Positions 51,992 through 60,808 of a stretch of 64,000 bases of DNA are shown in pieces. The position numbers and the translations under genes are program-made. The number at the start of each line of letters is the position of its first letter. Position 1 is the first letter of the stretch. The stretch is from Methylobacterium sp. DB0501 (GTDB taxonomy: Bacteria; Pseudomonadota; Alphaproteobacteria; Rhizobiales; Beijerinckiaceae). The notes under the pieces are model-generated. The model was not told the origin of the DNA. It saw only the letters and a list, made by a program, of their open reading frames with translations, and made no database searches. The stretch is from assembly GCF_011043735.1 (NCBI RefSeq), contig NZ_JAAKGV010000028.1, positions 1 to 64,000 of the forward strand, read 5' to 3'.

Positions 51992-54392
51992 CGTCGTCCC
52001 TCTTCAGGAGCTCACTCGCCGCCGCCATCAGGTTGCCGACCGAGAGCGGGCGGAACTTGAACTCGACCACGTGCTTGCCCGCCGGCACCTCGACCCCGCG
52101 GAAGAGCAGGTTGGTGCGCAGGATCGGGCGGCGGGCGCCGTCGACCCGGGCCTGCCAGCCCGGATAGAAGATGTCGTGCAGCACCAGCACGCTGTCGCGG
52201 TCGGTCTCGACCTCCACCGTGACGACATTGCGGCGATAGGCGAGGATCGTCGCGGTGCCCTTGGCGGCGGTGACCGGGGCGGCCGGGTCCTTGAGCCCGA
52301 ACTCGCCCTTGATCTTGGGCACGCTGTCCTGGTCGACCAGCGCGGTTTCGGTGCCTTCGAACTCGGGCAGCTCGTCCTGGTTCAGCACGCTCTCGGAATC
52401 GACCGGGACCAGGCGGGTCGCCAGGTAGGCGCGGGGCTTGGCCGGATCGAGGCGGTAGATCCACATCTCGCCCGAGCCGTAGAGGAGCTTGGCGCCGGTC
52501 AGCTGCGGGAAGTGCTTCGGCAGCCGCTCGGCCGAACGGTCGAGGACGAGGTATTCGAGGCCGAGCAGGCTCGCCAGCCGCGAGCGATAGCCGCGGAACA
52601 GGCCGGGGAACTGGCGCAGGTTCGGGTCGGCGGCGTTCTCGCCGGGGCCGACGGCGCGCTCGTAATCGGCGAGCCGCAGGGGATTGTAGCCGATCGTGTC
52701 CTCGAGCCCGAGCACCATCGAGGCGTTCTGCCAGGCGCCGCCGAGGCCGAGGATCTCGACGCGGGGATGCTCGCCCTTGGCGTGGCGGGCGTCGAGTTCG
52801 GCCTTCAGGAGCGTCAGGCCCTGGAGCTGCTCCGGCGGCAGGTGCTGGAACACCGCGTAGCGGCCCGCCGGCTCGGCGTTGAGCGAGGAGCCGGCATTGC
52901 GCCAGACCAGCTCGGCGCCGAGCAGCGCGACGAGGCAGGAGGCGGCCACCACCCGCCGGCGCGGGCCGGCGCGCAGCATCACGAGGACGGCGAGGAGCGC
53001 GATCCCGCTACCGATCAGCCCGTCGCGCAGGGCGTCGGGCAGGTGATGGGCCCGGGCTGCGTAGCGGTAGGAGACCCATGCGATCCCCGCCAGGATGGCG
53101 AGCGCCACGGCCGGCCGGGCGAGGCGGAGGACCCGTACGAGCCCCGCATTCCCGGCCGGAAGGCGCGGCGCGCCCTCGGTGACGTAGCGGTGGACGAGGT
53201 AGCCCGCCGTGAGCGCGAGCCCGATGTTGATGAGGAAGGTCGCGTCGGCGGGCCGGCGGTAGAGGTCGACGCCCGGCATGTGGTCGAAGACCGGCGCGAA
53301 GAGCGGGGTGTAGCGCCCGAGCGCGTACAGGATCGCGGCGCCGAGCACGATGACCGGATAGCGGATCTCCCGGGCGGCGAGGCGCCCTCCGGCGATGCCG
53401 TGCCAGAGGATCAGCACGGCCGGCAGGGTTCCGGCGAACAGGTAGTTCACCGCCCGGTCGGTCCAGGTGTTGCCGTCCATCGACTGCCAGTCCGGCCCCC
53501 AGTAATCGTAGGTCCAGCGCAGGGACCCGAACACGTCGGCGAAGAGCGCTGTGGCGAAGCTCGAGGGCGGCAGCGAGCCCATGATCGCCGCCCCGTAGCC
53601 GAAGGACGGCCGGGTCGAGGTCATCAGGAACTGCATGGTCAGGAGCGAGGGCACGGCGAGCAGCGCACCCCCGACCAGCGCCATCACGGCGAGCACGCCG
53701 ATTCGGGCGCGCAGGTACGAGAGCGGCGCCGGCGCCGTCAGGATCGCGTGCACGGCGACGCCGATCAGGCTCAGGCCGCACAGGAACGCCACCTGGTCGC
53801 GGCCGACCGTCATCACGGCGGCCACGACCGCGAAGGCGAGGCCGTAGGCGTAGGAGCGGCGCGCCAGCGCCTCCTCCAGGAGCCACCAGGCCAGCGGCAC
53901 GAAGCCGTAGGAGATGATCATGCCGGTATGCTGCAGCCGCGCCGAGGCCGAGCCGCCGAGCACGAACACCATCGCGGCCGCGACCGCGCCGGCGGCGTGC
54001 CAGCCGCGGCGGCGGAACAGCAGCAGCATCGCGACCGCGCCGGGAATCAGGTGGGCGAACACCACCGCGTCGAACAGCTCCATCGACGGCGACGGGTCGA
54101 GCCACGCGAAGAGCAGCATGGTCGGGGTGAAGAGGAGCGATTGCGGATCGGCGACCGAGGGGTGGCCGGCGAAGTGGTAGGGGTTCCAGAGCGGCAATTC
54201 GCCGTTGGCGAGGGCGGCGCCGAGGTAGCGCAGCATCGGGTAGAAATGGTTCTTGGAATCCCACGGCACCACCGTGCCGGTGAGCGGCCAGATCGCGGCG
54301 GCGGCGGCCCAGAACAGCATCACGGCGGCCAGCGCCAGCCAGAACTCCCGGGGAGTCCAGCGATGGGCGAGGGGGGCGGGGGAGCGCGTCAT
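51963..54392 (-). CDS. YfhO-like polytopic membrane protein
   Basis: 809 residues. About 12-13 membrane helices lie between residues 15 and 520. The first loop contains WDSKNHFYPMLRYLGAALANGELPLWNPYHFAG, the opening typical of YfhO-type and related GT-C glycosyltransferase-like proteins (acidic Asp in loop 1). A soluble C-terminal beta domain of about 200 residues (ending GWQARVDGARRP, LFRGVEVPAGKHVVEFKFRP) is also typical of YfhO. The likely role is moving a sugar from a lipid carrier to an envelope acceptor; the acceptor is unknown. ATG at 54390-54392. Operon with the exported protein downstream. Confidence 0.82.
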   Translation of the reverse strand: MTRSPAPLAHRWTPREFWLALAAVMLFWAAAAAIWPLTGTVVPWDSKNHFYPMLRYLGAALANGELPLWNPYHFAGHPSVADPQSLLFTPTMLLFAWLDPSPSMELFDAVVFAHLIPGAVAMLLLFRRRGWHAAGAVAAAMVFVLGGSASARLQHTGMIISYGFVPLAWWLLEEALARRSYAYGLAFAVVAAVMTVGRDQVAFLCGLSLIGVAVHAILTAPAPLSYLRARIGVLAVMALVGGALLAVPSLLTMQFLMTSTRPSFGYGAAIMGSLPPSSFATALFADVFGSLRWTYDYWGPDWQSMDGNTWTDRAVNYLFAGTLPAVLILWHGIAGGRLAAREIRYPVIVLGAAILYALGRYTPLFAPVFDHMPGVDLYRRPADATFLINIGLALTAGYLVHRYVTEGAPRLPAGNAGLVRVLRLARPAVALAILAGIAWVSYRYAARAHHLPDALRDGLIGSGIALLAVLVMLRAGPRRRVVAASCLVALLGAELVWRNAGSSLNAEPAGRYAVFQHLPPEQLQGLTLLKAELDARHAKGEHPRVEILGLGGAWQNASMVLGLEDTIGYNPLRLADYERAVGPGENAADPNLRQFPGLFRGYRSRLASLLGLEYLVLDRSAERLPKHFPQLTGAKLLYGSGEMWIYRLDPAKPRAYLATRLVPVDSESVLNQDELPEFEGTETALVDQDSVPKIKGEFGLKDPAAPVTAAKGTATILAYRRNVVTVEVETDRDSVLVLHDIFYPGWQARVDGARRPILRTNLLFRGVEVPAGKHVVEFKFRPLSVGNLMAAASELLKRDDDDAGETAVR

Positions 54393-54589
54393 CGTGCGGT
54401 CGGCGTCCTCGGCACCGGCTCCGCCGGCGCTCAGCTTCTCGTCGCGCCCGGACGTGGCCGTCCGGGGCGGAATGGTGCTTAAAGGGGATATCGGGGCGCC
54501 AGGATGGCAATCCGCCCTACCGGCGTCTCGCCACGTCGGCAGCCCGCCATCCTGCCCCGCTCGTGATAGCTCAAGCCACTGAAGCCGAG

Positions 54590-55153
54590 ATGAACGCAAC
54601 CCTCGACCTCCTCCGCACCCGCCGCTCGGTCCCCCCGGTCCAACTCGCCGGCCCCGGCCCTTCCTCTGAGGAGCTGGACGCGATCCTGTCCGCCGCCTCC
54701 AGGGTACCGGACCACGGCAAGCTCGCGCCCTGGCGCTTCATCGTGATCGAGGGCGAGGGGCAGGCCCGCATCGGCCGCGTGGTGGCCGAGGCCTACCGGT
54801 CCGACCATCCGGAGGCCGACGACAAGCGCCTCGCCCTGGAGGCCGGGCGCCTGGCGCACGCCCCCCTGGTGATCGCCGTGGTGTCGCGGGCCGGCCCGCA
54901 CGTGAAGATCCCGGACTGGGAGCAGGTGCTGTCGGCGGGCGCCGTCGCGATGAACCTGATCGTCGCCGCCAATGCGCTGGGCTTCCGCACCGCCTGGCTC
55001 ACCGAGTGGATGGCCTATGACCGCCGGGTGCTCGACGCGCTCGGCCTCGACCCGGCCGAGCGCCTGGCGGGCTTCGTCCATGTCGGCCGGGCCGGCGAGG
55101 TGCCGCCCGACCGGCCGCGGCCGGCGCTGACTGAGATCGTGACGCGGTACTGA
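54590..55153 (+). CDS. Nitroreductase family protein (YdjA-like)
   Basis: FMN-dependent oxidoreductase. 187 residues, short like E. coli YdjA. Signatures: LDLLRTRRSVPPVQLAGPGP, ASRVPDHGKLAPWRFIVIEG, SAGAVAMNLIVAANALGFRTAWLTEWMAYD, and FVHVGRAGEVPPDRPRP at the end. The natural substrate is unknown. The ATG is at 54590. A gap of 126 bp separates it from the flavin reductase on the same strand. Confidence 0.9.
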   Translation: MNATLDLLRTRRSVPPVQLAGPGPSSEELDAILSAASRVPDHGKLAPWRFIVIEGEGQARIGRVVAEAYRSDHPEADDKRLALEAGRLAHAPLVIAVVSRAGPHVKIPDWEQVLSAGAVAMNLIVAANALGFRTAWLTEWMAYDRRVLDALGLDPAERLAGFVHVGRAGEVPPDRPRPALTEIVTRY

Positions 55154-55279
55154 GCACGGGCCGGTCGGCGCCGGCGGGCTGGCGCCGGGCCCCGCGCTTG
55201 CTCTAACTGGCGGCGGCGGCCCGCAACGACGGGCCGCCGATCCGACGAGCATCCATCTTCGAGCATCCCGGGGCCGCCG

Positions 55280-55906
55280 ATGCATTACGACGCCGAGACC
55301 CGCACCCTGCCGCACAACCCGTTCAAGGCCCTGGTGGCGCCGCGCCCGATCGGCTGGGTCAGCGCGCTGAGCGCCTCGGGCGCGCTCAACCTGTCGCCCT
55401 ACTCGTTCTTCAACGGCATCGGGGACAATCCCGAGATGGTGATGTTCTCGTCCTTCGGCCGCAAGGACGCGCTCACCTTCGCCGAGGAGGGCGGCGAGTT
55501 CGTGTGCAGCCTCGCCACCTTCGACACAAGGGAGGGGATGAACCAGTCGTCGGCGCCGCTGCCGCGAGGCGAGAGCGAATTCGACTTCGCCCACCTCGCC
55601 ACCGCACCGTCGCGCAAGGTGCGCCCGCCGCGGGTCGCCGACGCCCCCGCCGCCCTCGAATGCAAGTGGCTGCAGACCATCCCGCTCGTCCCGGCCGAGG
55701 GGGGCGAGGCCGTCTACTTCATGGTGATCGGCCAGGTGGTGTCGATGTATATCGACGACCGCTTCGTCACCCCCGAGGGTCGGGTCGATACCGGGGCGAT
55801 GCGGCCGATCATGCGCGGCGGCTATTTCGACTACTTCACGGTCGAGTCCGAGAATCGCTTCGAGATGCGCCGGCCGGCCGGCGGGGGTGACGCGCCGAAG
55901 AGGTGA
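55280..55906 (+). CDS. Flavin reductase-like domain protein
   Basis: 208 residues. Flavin-reductase-like fold: KALVAPRPIGWVSALSASGALNLSPYSFFNGIGDNPEMVMFSS matches the FMN-binding N-terminal strand set of the DIM6/NTAB family. EFVCSLATFDTREGMN and GQVVSMYIDDRFV follow. It may supply reduced flavin to a partner, but no monooxygenase is adjacent; the nitroreductase upstream is the only flavoprotein neighbour. ATG at 55280. Confidence 0.88.
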   Translation: MHYDAETRTLPHNPFKALVAPRPIGWVSALSASGALNLSPYSFFNGIGDNPEMVMFSSFGRKDALTFAEEGGEFVCSLATFDTREGMNQSSAPLPRGESEFDFAHLATAPSRKVRPPRVADAPAALECKWLQTIPLVPAEGGEAVYFMVIGQVVSMYIDDRFVTPEGRVDTGAMRPIMRGGYFDYFTVESENRFEMRRPAGGGDAPKR

Positions 55907-56023
55907 CGGGAGCGCCTCGCGTCGCGGCAGGCGGCGCGGGGTCGCGTGCGAACCCGGCACCACCGTGCCTCGGGTGGGACTTCACGCTACCGCCGGGAAC
56001 GGCGCAGGCAGAGGATCCCACCC

Positions 56024-56305
56024 CTGCAGGCCGCCGAGGCGATCAGCATCACGATCACGTCCGAGCAGCGCCGTGCGGTTCGCGAGAGCGTCGCCTCGGG
56101 CGAGGACGCGTCGACCAGCGACGTGGTGCGAGATGCGGTGCGCCTGTGGCCGCGCCGGCGCCGGGAGGATGCCGAACGCCCGGACGTCACCCGGGCGCGC
56201 ATCCGCCATTCGCTGGACGATCCCCGGCCCGACCTGACGGGCGAAGACGTGCAGGCCCATCCGGAGGCCCTGTATCGCAGTGACGATCCGGTCGTCGAGG
56301 GATAG
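56024..56305 (+). pseudogene. Orphan ParD-like ribbon-helix-helix antitoxin, start codon lost
   Basis: Clear RHH antitoxin sequence: ISITITSEQRRAVRESVASG, then EDASTSDVVRDAVRLW and a charged helix (RRRREDAERPDVTRARIRH). In ParD the protein would begin a few residues before ISITIT, but no ATG or GTG lies there. The nearest in-frame possibilities are a CTG at 56024 with GAGGA upstream, or a GTG at 55946 that would add an unlike Arg-rich leader. No parE toxin follows; the next gene is the transglycosylase. This is most likely a decayed toxin-antitoxin remnant, although translation from a rare start cannot be excluded. Confidence 0.6.
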
Positions 56306-56425
56306 GGCCTCCCATCGGGACGCCCCCACCCACCCCCGCTTCAACCTTCCTTTACCATAACCCCACATCCTCGGGCCCATGAGAGAGCCGGCCCGCGCGT
56401 CGCGGGGCCGCTCCACCGGGCCGCC

Positions 56426-57442
56426 ATGTTCCTGTTCACCAGCACGCCGTCGCAAGGAACCGCCAGCACGGGCGCCGCGAATGCGGGGCGCGCCGCCTCG
56501 GGCAACCCGGTGATCGACGCGATCCGCCAGGGCGCCGAGAAGACCGGGGCCGCCTTCGACTACCTGCTCTCGACCGCCCAGCGCGAATCGAGCCTCAACC
56601 CGAGCGCCAAGGCGGGCTCCTCCTCGGCCACCGGCCTGTTCCAGTTCATCGAGCAGACCTGGCTCGGGGTGATGAAGCAGGACGGGCCGTCGCTCGGCCT
56701 CGGCTCCTACGCCGACGCGATCACCGCCCGCTCCTCGGGCGGCTACGCGGTGAGCGATCCGGCGGCCCGGCAGGCGATCCTCGACCTGCGCCGCGATCCC
56801 GAGATCGCCTCCGCGATGGCCGGCGCGCTCACCCGCCGCAACGCCGACGCGCTCTCGGACGCGCTCGGCCGCGAGCCGAACCGGGCCGACCTCTACGCCG
56901 CCCACCTCCTCGGGGTGCGGGGCGCGCTCACCCTGATCCGCGCCGCCGAGGGCGCCCCCGGCCGCTCCGCCGCCGCCGACCTGCCGGAGGCGGCCGCCGG
57001 CAATCGCGGCCTGTTCTACGACCGGAGCGGCCGCGCCCGCAGCGCCTCCGAACTCTACGCGGTCCTGGGCACCAGCCCGGGCGTGCCGGCTGCGACCGCC
57101 ACCGCGCGGGCGGCCGAGCCGACGGCCTACGCCGCCGAGTCCGGCGGCGGATTGCGCACCCTGTTCCAGACCGAGGCCCGCCGCGGTCCGGTCTCCGACA
57201 GCGTCGCGCGCCTGTGGGGCAGCCGGGGCGGCGGCGCCTCGGCGCCGACCTACTTCCCGCGCTCGAACGAGGGGGTCGCGGTCGCCGCGGCCGCGCCGGC
57301 TCCATCGCCGGCCGCCCCGGCCGCTGCCGACGCGATGCCGGACGCCTCGCCCGCCAACGTGCCGCTCCCGCCCGCCCGCCCGCGGGAATTCGGCGGCGGG
57401 GGCAGCCGTGCCGCCCTGACGCCTTCGTCCATCCAGTCCTGA
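56426..57442 (+). CDS. Lytic transglycosylase (SLT-like) domain protein
   Basis: 338 residues. The catalytic domain (about 25-170) shows AFDYLLSTAQRESSLNPSAK with the catalytic Glu of the RESS motif, SSATGLFQFIEQTWLGVM, and YAAHLLGVRGALTLI. This matches the SLT family that cleaves peptidoglycan strands. There is no classical signal peptide; the N-terminus is Ser/Thr/Gly-rich. The C-terminal 150 residues are low-complexity Ala/Pro-rich. Relatives in alphaproteobacteria are often linked with flagellar or envelope functions. ATG at 56426. It lies 34 bp before the DUF2336 gene and probably shares its transcript. Confidence 0.85.
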   Translation: MFLFTSTPSQGTASTGAANAGRAASGNPVIDAIRQGAEKTGAAFDYLLSTAQRESSLNPSAKAGSSSATGLFQFIEQTWLGVMKQDGPSLGLGSYADAITARSSGGYAVSDPAARQAILDLRRDPEIASAMAGALTRRNADALSDALGREPNRADLYAAHLLGVRGALTLIRAAEGAPGRSAAADLPEAAAGNRGLFYDRSGRARSASELYAVLGTSPGVPAATATARAAEPTAYAAESGGGLRTLFQTEARRGPVSDSVARLWGSRGGGASAPTYFPRSNEGVAVAAAAPAPSPAAPAAADAMPDASPANVPLPPARPREFGGGGSRAALTPSSIQS

Positions 57443-57476
57443 CCCCCCGCAGTCCCCTCGCGACGGAGCCGCGCCG

Positions 57477-58697
57477 ATGATCATCCGCCAGTTCCTGCTC
57501 TGGACGCAGCACGAATCCGCCGGCCGGCGAGCCGAGGCGGCCTCGTCCCTCGCCCGGGCCTATCTCTACGCCAAGCTCGATCCCGCGGCGCGCTGGGAGG
57601 CGAAGACCGCGATCATCGCGCTCCTCGACGATCCCTCGCCGCTGGTCCGCCGGGCGCTGGCCGAGGCCTGCGCCAACGCCGCGGAGGCGCCCCGGACCCT
57701 GGTGGTGGCCCTCGCCCAGGACCAGCCCGAGATCGCCGGCCTGGTGCTGGCGCGCTCGCCGGTCCTGTCGGATGCCGACCTCGTCGATTGCGCCGCGGTC
57801 GGCGACGAGGCCGGGCGGATCGCCATCGCCCACCGGCCCCATCTCTCGGCGATGCTGTGCGGGGCGCTGGCCGAGATCGCCGGGACCGCCGCCCTCCAGG
57901 CGCTCGCGGCCAACGCGGGCGCCGAGATCACCCGCGGCAGCCTGATGCGGATCGTCGAGCGCCACGGCGACGACGCGCGCTTGCGCGAGGCGCTGCTCGC
58001 CCGGCCCGGCCTGCCGCTCGACGTGCGCCAGGCGGTGACCGCCCGCCTCGCCGGCGCCCTGTCGGCCTTCGTGACCGGCTGCGGCTGGCTCTCGCCCGAG
58101 CGCAGCGAGCGGGTGACCCGCGAGGCGCGGGAGCGCGCGACGCTCGGCCTCGCCGAAGGATCGGACGGAGGCGACCTGCGCCGCCTCGTCGCCTACCTGC
58201 GCACGGCCGGCCAACTCACTCCCGGCCTGATCCTGCGGGCGATGCTGTCGGGCCGGATGGCCTTCACCGAGGCGGCGCTCGCCGACCTCTCCGGCCTGGC
58301 CGCAGGACGCGTCGCGGGGCTGCTGCACGACCCGCGCGGCAGCGGCCTGGCGGCGCTCTACCGCCGTGCCGGCCTGCCGCCGGCCCTCGAACCGGCCTTC
58401 GCGGCGGCGATGTCCGCCTGGCACGAGGAGGCGAGCGGCCTTGCCGTGAACAGCGGCAACGGCCTGTCGCGGCGGATGATCGAGCGCGCGGTCACCGCCT
58501 GCGAACGCCTGCCCTTCGCGGAGGCGCACGCCATCGTCGCCCTCCTCAACCGCTTCGACGCCGAGGCGGCCCGCGACGAGGCCCGGGTGCTCGCCCGCGC
58601 GCTGGCGAGCGAGGCCGCCGTCGAGGCGGTGCTGGACACGATCCCGGATGCGCTGATGGCGAGCTATCGCGAGGACAGGCTGCGGCTCGCGGCGTGA
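57477..58697 (+). CDS. DUF2336 (HEAT-like) protein
   Basis: 406 residues, nearly all helix, with repeated pairs of helices of the HEAT/ARM kind (e.g. ALLDDPSPLVRRALAEACAN, LALAQDQPEIAGLVLARSPVLSDADL). The layout is that of DUF2336, a family found almost only in alphaproteobacteria. No catalytic motif; a scaffold or protein-binding role is the usual inference. ATG at 57477. It follows the transglycosylase on the same strand. Confidence 0.87.
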   Translation: MIIRQFLLWTQHESAGRRAEAASSLARAYLYAKLDPAARWEAKTAIIALLDDPSPLVRRALAEACANAAEAPRTLVVALAQDQPEIAGLVLARSPVLSDADLVDCAAVGDEAGRIAIAHRPHLSAMLCGALAEIAGTAALQALAANAGAEITRGSLMRIVERHGDDARLREALLARPGLPLDVRQAVTARLAGALSAFVTGCGWLSPERSERVTREARERATLGLAEGSDGGDLRRLVAYLRTAGQLTPGLILRAMLSGRMAFTEAALADLSGLAAGRVAGLLHDPRGSGLAALYRRAGLPPALEPAFAAAMSAWHEEASGLAVNSGNGLSRRMIERAVTACERLPFAEAHAIVALLNRFDAEAARDEARVLARALASEAAVEAVLDTIPDALMASYREDRLRLAA

Positions 58698-58701
58698 GCC
58701 C

Positions 58702-58818
58702 TCAGCGGGGCGCCGACCGCCGGTCGGCGCACATCACCGCGGCGGCGAGGTAGCCGGCGAGAGACATGGTCACGGCATGGGGGTGGATCGGCGGGATGAA
58801 ATGGGCGGTGACGCTCAT
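58702..58818 (-). CDS. Possible 38-residue membrane peptide
   Basis: 38 codons reading MSVTAHFIPPIHPHAVTMSL, then AGYLAAAVMCADRRSAPR. The ATG at 58816-58818 is preceded by GGGAGG with a 5-base spacing, an excellent ribosome site, which is the main reason to propose it. One weakly hydrophobic segment. It ends 4 bp from the DUF2336 stop on the opposite strand. No homologue is recognised. The following 295 bp (58819-59113) contain nothing else that I can support. Confidence 0.4.
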   Translation of the reverse strand: MSVTAHFIPPIHPHAVTMSLAGYLAAAVMCADRRSAPR

Positions 58819-59113
58819 CAAGGCCTCCCGAATCGATGGTCGTGCCGAAGTTACGACGGAGCGTCTTCGGCCGGCAAGCGGGCCGGGGCCACTATTCGCG
58901 TGACCCGGAGGGGATGAACCGGCCCCGGTAGCCGTGCCTACGCTGCATGACGGCGGGCCGAATTCCCCGCGAAACGGCTCTCCTGTTCACGACGTCCTCC
59001 CGAGGTGCCGGCGATCGGAGATCGCGTGCAGGCCGTCGGGGAGCCTCGAGGACGAGTTCCAGCCAGCGCCGAGCCGTCTGGAGACCTCCTTCGAGGCCCA
59101 CGTCGCGGGCAGC

Positions 59114-60151
59114 TCAGGACGAGGCCGCCGCCGGGAGGACCGCGGACGGTCGAACCGCCCGATCGTCAGGCCGGGACGATGCCGGGCCCGCCCGCGCCGC
59201 CAGGGCGGCGAAGAGGGCCGCGTCGTCGTCGCGCTCGGCATTCGGCGTCGTCAGCAGGGTATCGCCGGAGAAGACCGAGTTCGCCCCGGCGAGGAAGCAC
59301 AGGATCTGCGCCTCCCGCCCGAGTTGCGCCCGGCCCGCCGAGAGGCGCAGGACCGAAGCAGGCAGGACGAGGCGCGCCGTCGCCACCATCCGCACGAGGT
59401 CGAGGGGATCGAGGCGGGGCCGGTCGGCGAGCGGGGTTCCCTCCACCGGCACGAGGGCGTTGATCGGCACGCTCTCGGGATGGGGATCGAGCCCCGCCAG
59501 CACCTGGAGCAGGCCGGCCCGGTCCGCCACCGACTCGCCCATGCCCAGGATGCCGCCGCAGCACAGGCCGATGCCGGCCGCCCGCACCGTCGCCAGGGTG
59601 TCGAGCCGGTCCTCGTAGCGGCGGGTGGTGACGATCCGGTCGTAGAAATCCGGGCCGGTATCGAGGTTGTGGTTGTAGGCGGTCAGCCCGGCCTCGGCGA
59701 GGCGCGCCGCCTGATGCGCCTGCAGCATCCCGAGGGTGACGCAAGCCTCCATTCCCAGCGCCCGCACGCCCGCGACCATCGCCACCACGGCGTCGAACTC
59801 GGCCCCGTCGCGCACCTGGCGCCAGGCCGCCCCCATGCAGAAGCGCTCGGCCCCCGCCGCCCTGGCCTTCGCGGCGAGCGCCAGCACGGTCGGCGGATCC
59901 ATCAGCCGGTCGCGGGTCAGGTCGACCGCCCGGTGATGCGCCGATTGCGGGCAATAGGCGCAATCCTCCGGGCAGCCGCCGGTCTTCACCGAGAGCAGGC
60001 TCGCCTTGTGGATGCGATTGGGATCGTGGTGGCGCCGGTGGACGGCGTTGGCCCGGCCGACGAGCTCGAGCAGGGCCGAGTCGTGCAGCGCCTCGATCTC
60101 CGCGAGGGTCCAGGCGTGCCGGACGGCCCCGTCCTCGTGCGGCGTGCTCAT
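59114..60151 (-). CDS. bioB: Biotin synthase
   Basis: Radical-SAM enzyme inserting sulphur into dethiobiotin. 345 residues. The SAM cluster motif is Cys60-x3-Cys64-x2-Cys67 in KTGGCPEDCAYCPQS. Other family motifs: RFCMGAAWR, ACVTLGMLQ, AYNHNLDTG, GLCCGGILGMGES (with a further conserved Cys) and FLAGANSVFSGDTLLTTPN. The ATG at 60149-60151 overlaps the bioY stop by four bases (ATGA), so uptake and final synthesis step are coupled. Under BioR control by position of the boxes upstream of bioY. Confidence 0.98.
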   Translation of the reverse strand: MSTPHEDGAVRHAWTLAEIEALHDSALLELVGRANAVHRRHHDPNRIHKASLLSVKTGGCPEDCAYCPQSAHHRAVDLTRDRLMDPPTVLALAAKARAAGAERFCMGAAWRQVRDGAEFDAVVAMVAGVRALGMEACVTLGMLQAHQAARLAEAGLTAYNHNLDTGPDFYDRIVTTRRYEDRLDTLATVRAAGIGLCCGGILGMGESVADRAGLLQVLAGLDPHPESVPINALVPVEGTPLADRPRLDPLDLVRMVATARLVLPASVLRLSAGRAQLGREAQILCFLAGANSVFSGDTLLTTPNAERDDDAALFAALAARAGPASSRPDDRAVRPSAVLPAAASS

Positions 60152-60705
60152 CGGGCGAGGCTCCGGCGGACCCGGCCCAGGACCGGCAGGCCGGCCGCGA
60201 CAAGGCCGACCTTGATGAGGTCGCCGAGGAGGAAGGGCGCGACGCCGAGGGCAATCAGGCGGTCTGCCGGCACGAAGAGGGCGAGCCAGGCGAGGCCGAA
60301 CCCATAGATCACCGCAAGGCCCGTCAGCATCGCGCCGATCCGGCCGAGAGGCCCGCGCCCGGCGGCGAGCGTCCCGACGAGGCTGGCGGCGACGAGGTAG
60401 CCCGCCAGGTAGCCGCCGGTCGGTCCCGCCATGTAGGCGAGGCCGAGGCCGCGCTCCGGCGTGCCGGAGAAGACCGGCAGGCCCGCGGCGCCCGCCGCCA
60501 GGTAGGCGAGCATGGTCGCCACCGCGAGGCGCGGGCCGAGGGTGAGGGCCAGCGCCAGGATGGCCAGCGTGTGCAGCGTCATCGGCACCGGCCAGAACGG
60601 GATCTGGACCTTGGCCGCGAGGGTGACGAGCAGCACGCCCGACAGGATCGTGGCGACGGGGCGGACGACGCGCAGGGGCGCGTCGCCGACGACGAAGGCG
60701 TTCAT
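60148..60705 (-). CDS. bioY: Biotin transporter BioY (ECF S component)
   Basis: Membrane S component of an energy-coupling-factor vitamin importer; may work alone or with BioMN, which are not in the window. 185 residues, about six helices. Signatures: LAAKVQIPFWPVPMTLHTLAIL, LAYLAAGAAGLPVFSGT, YMAGPTGGYLAGYLVAA. The ATG at 60703-60705 has GGAGAT upstream. Two BioR boxes lie 13-22 and 86-95 bp upstream of the start codon. Confidence 0.95.
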   Translation of the reverse strand: MNAFVVGDAPLRVVRPVATILSGVLLVTLAAKVQIPFWPVPMTLHTLAILALALTLGPRLAVATMLAYLAAGAAGLPVFSGTPERGLGLAYMAGPTGGYLAGYLVAASLVGTLAAGRGPLGRIGAMLTGLAVIYGFGLAWLALFVPADRLIALGVAPFLLGDLIKVGLVAAGLPVLGRVRRSLAR

Positions 60706-60717
60706 CGGATCTCCATT

Positions 60718-60727
60718 TAATAGATAA
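60718..60727. promoter_or_regulatory. BioR box 1 (bioY proximal)
   Basis: TAATAGATAA, the reverse complement of TTATCTATTA, close to the known BioR consensus TTATMKATAA. It lies 13 bp before the bioY ATG, where a bound repressor would block transcription initiation or elongation. Confidence 0.75.
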
Positions 60728-60790
60728 TTTTGCCGACTCGACGCGCATAGAGATCCACAAGGTGACGTCTAAGGCAATATATCTTCGCGA

Positions 60791-60800
60791 TAATAGATAA
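60791..60800. promoter_or_regulatory. BioR box 2 (bioY distal)
   Basis: Identical TAATAGATAA, 73 bp from box 1 (about seven helical turns), just past the bioR stop at 60809. Paired boxes suggest cooperative binding or looping at the bioYB promoter. Confidence 0.72.
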
Positions 60801-60808
60801 TTCTGCTG

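Noticed and set aside
58892..59101. Minus-strand 69-codon frame after bioB
   Set aside because: No ribosome site, no similarity, Arg-rich composition typical of chance frames in GC-rich DNA.
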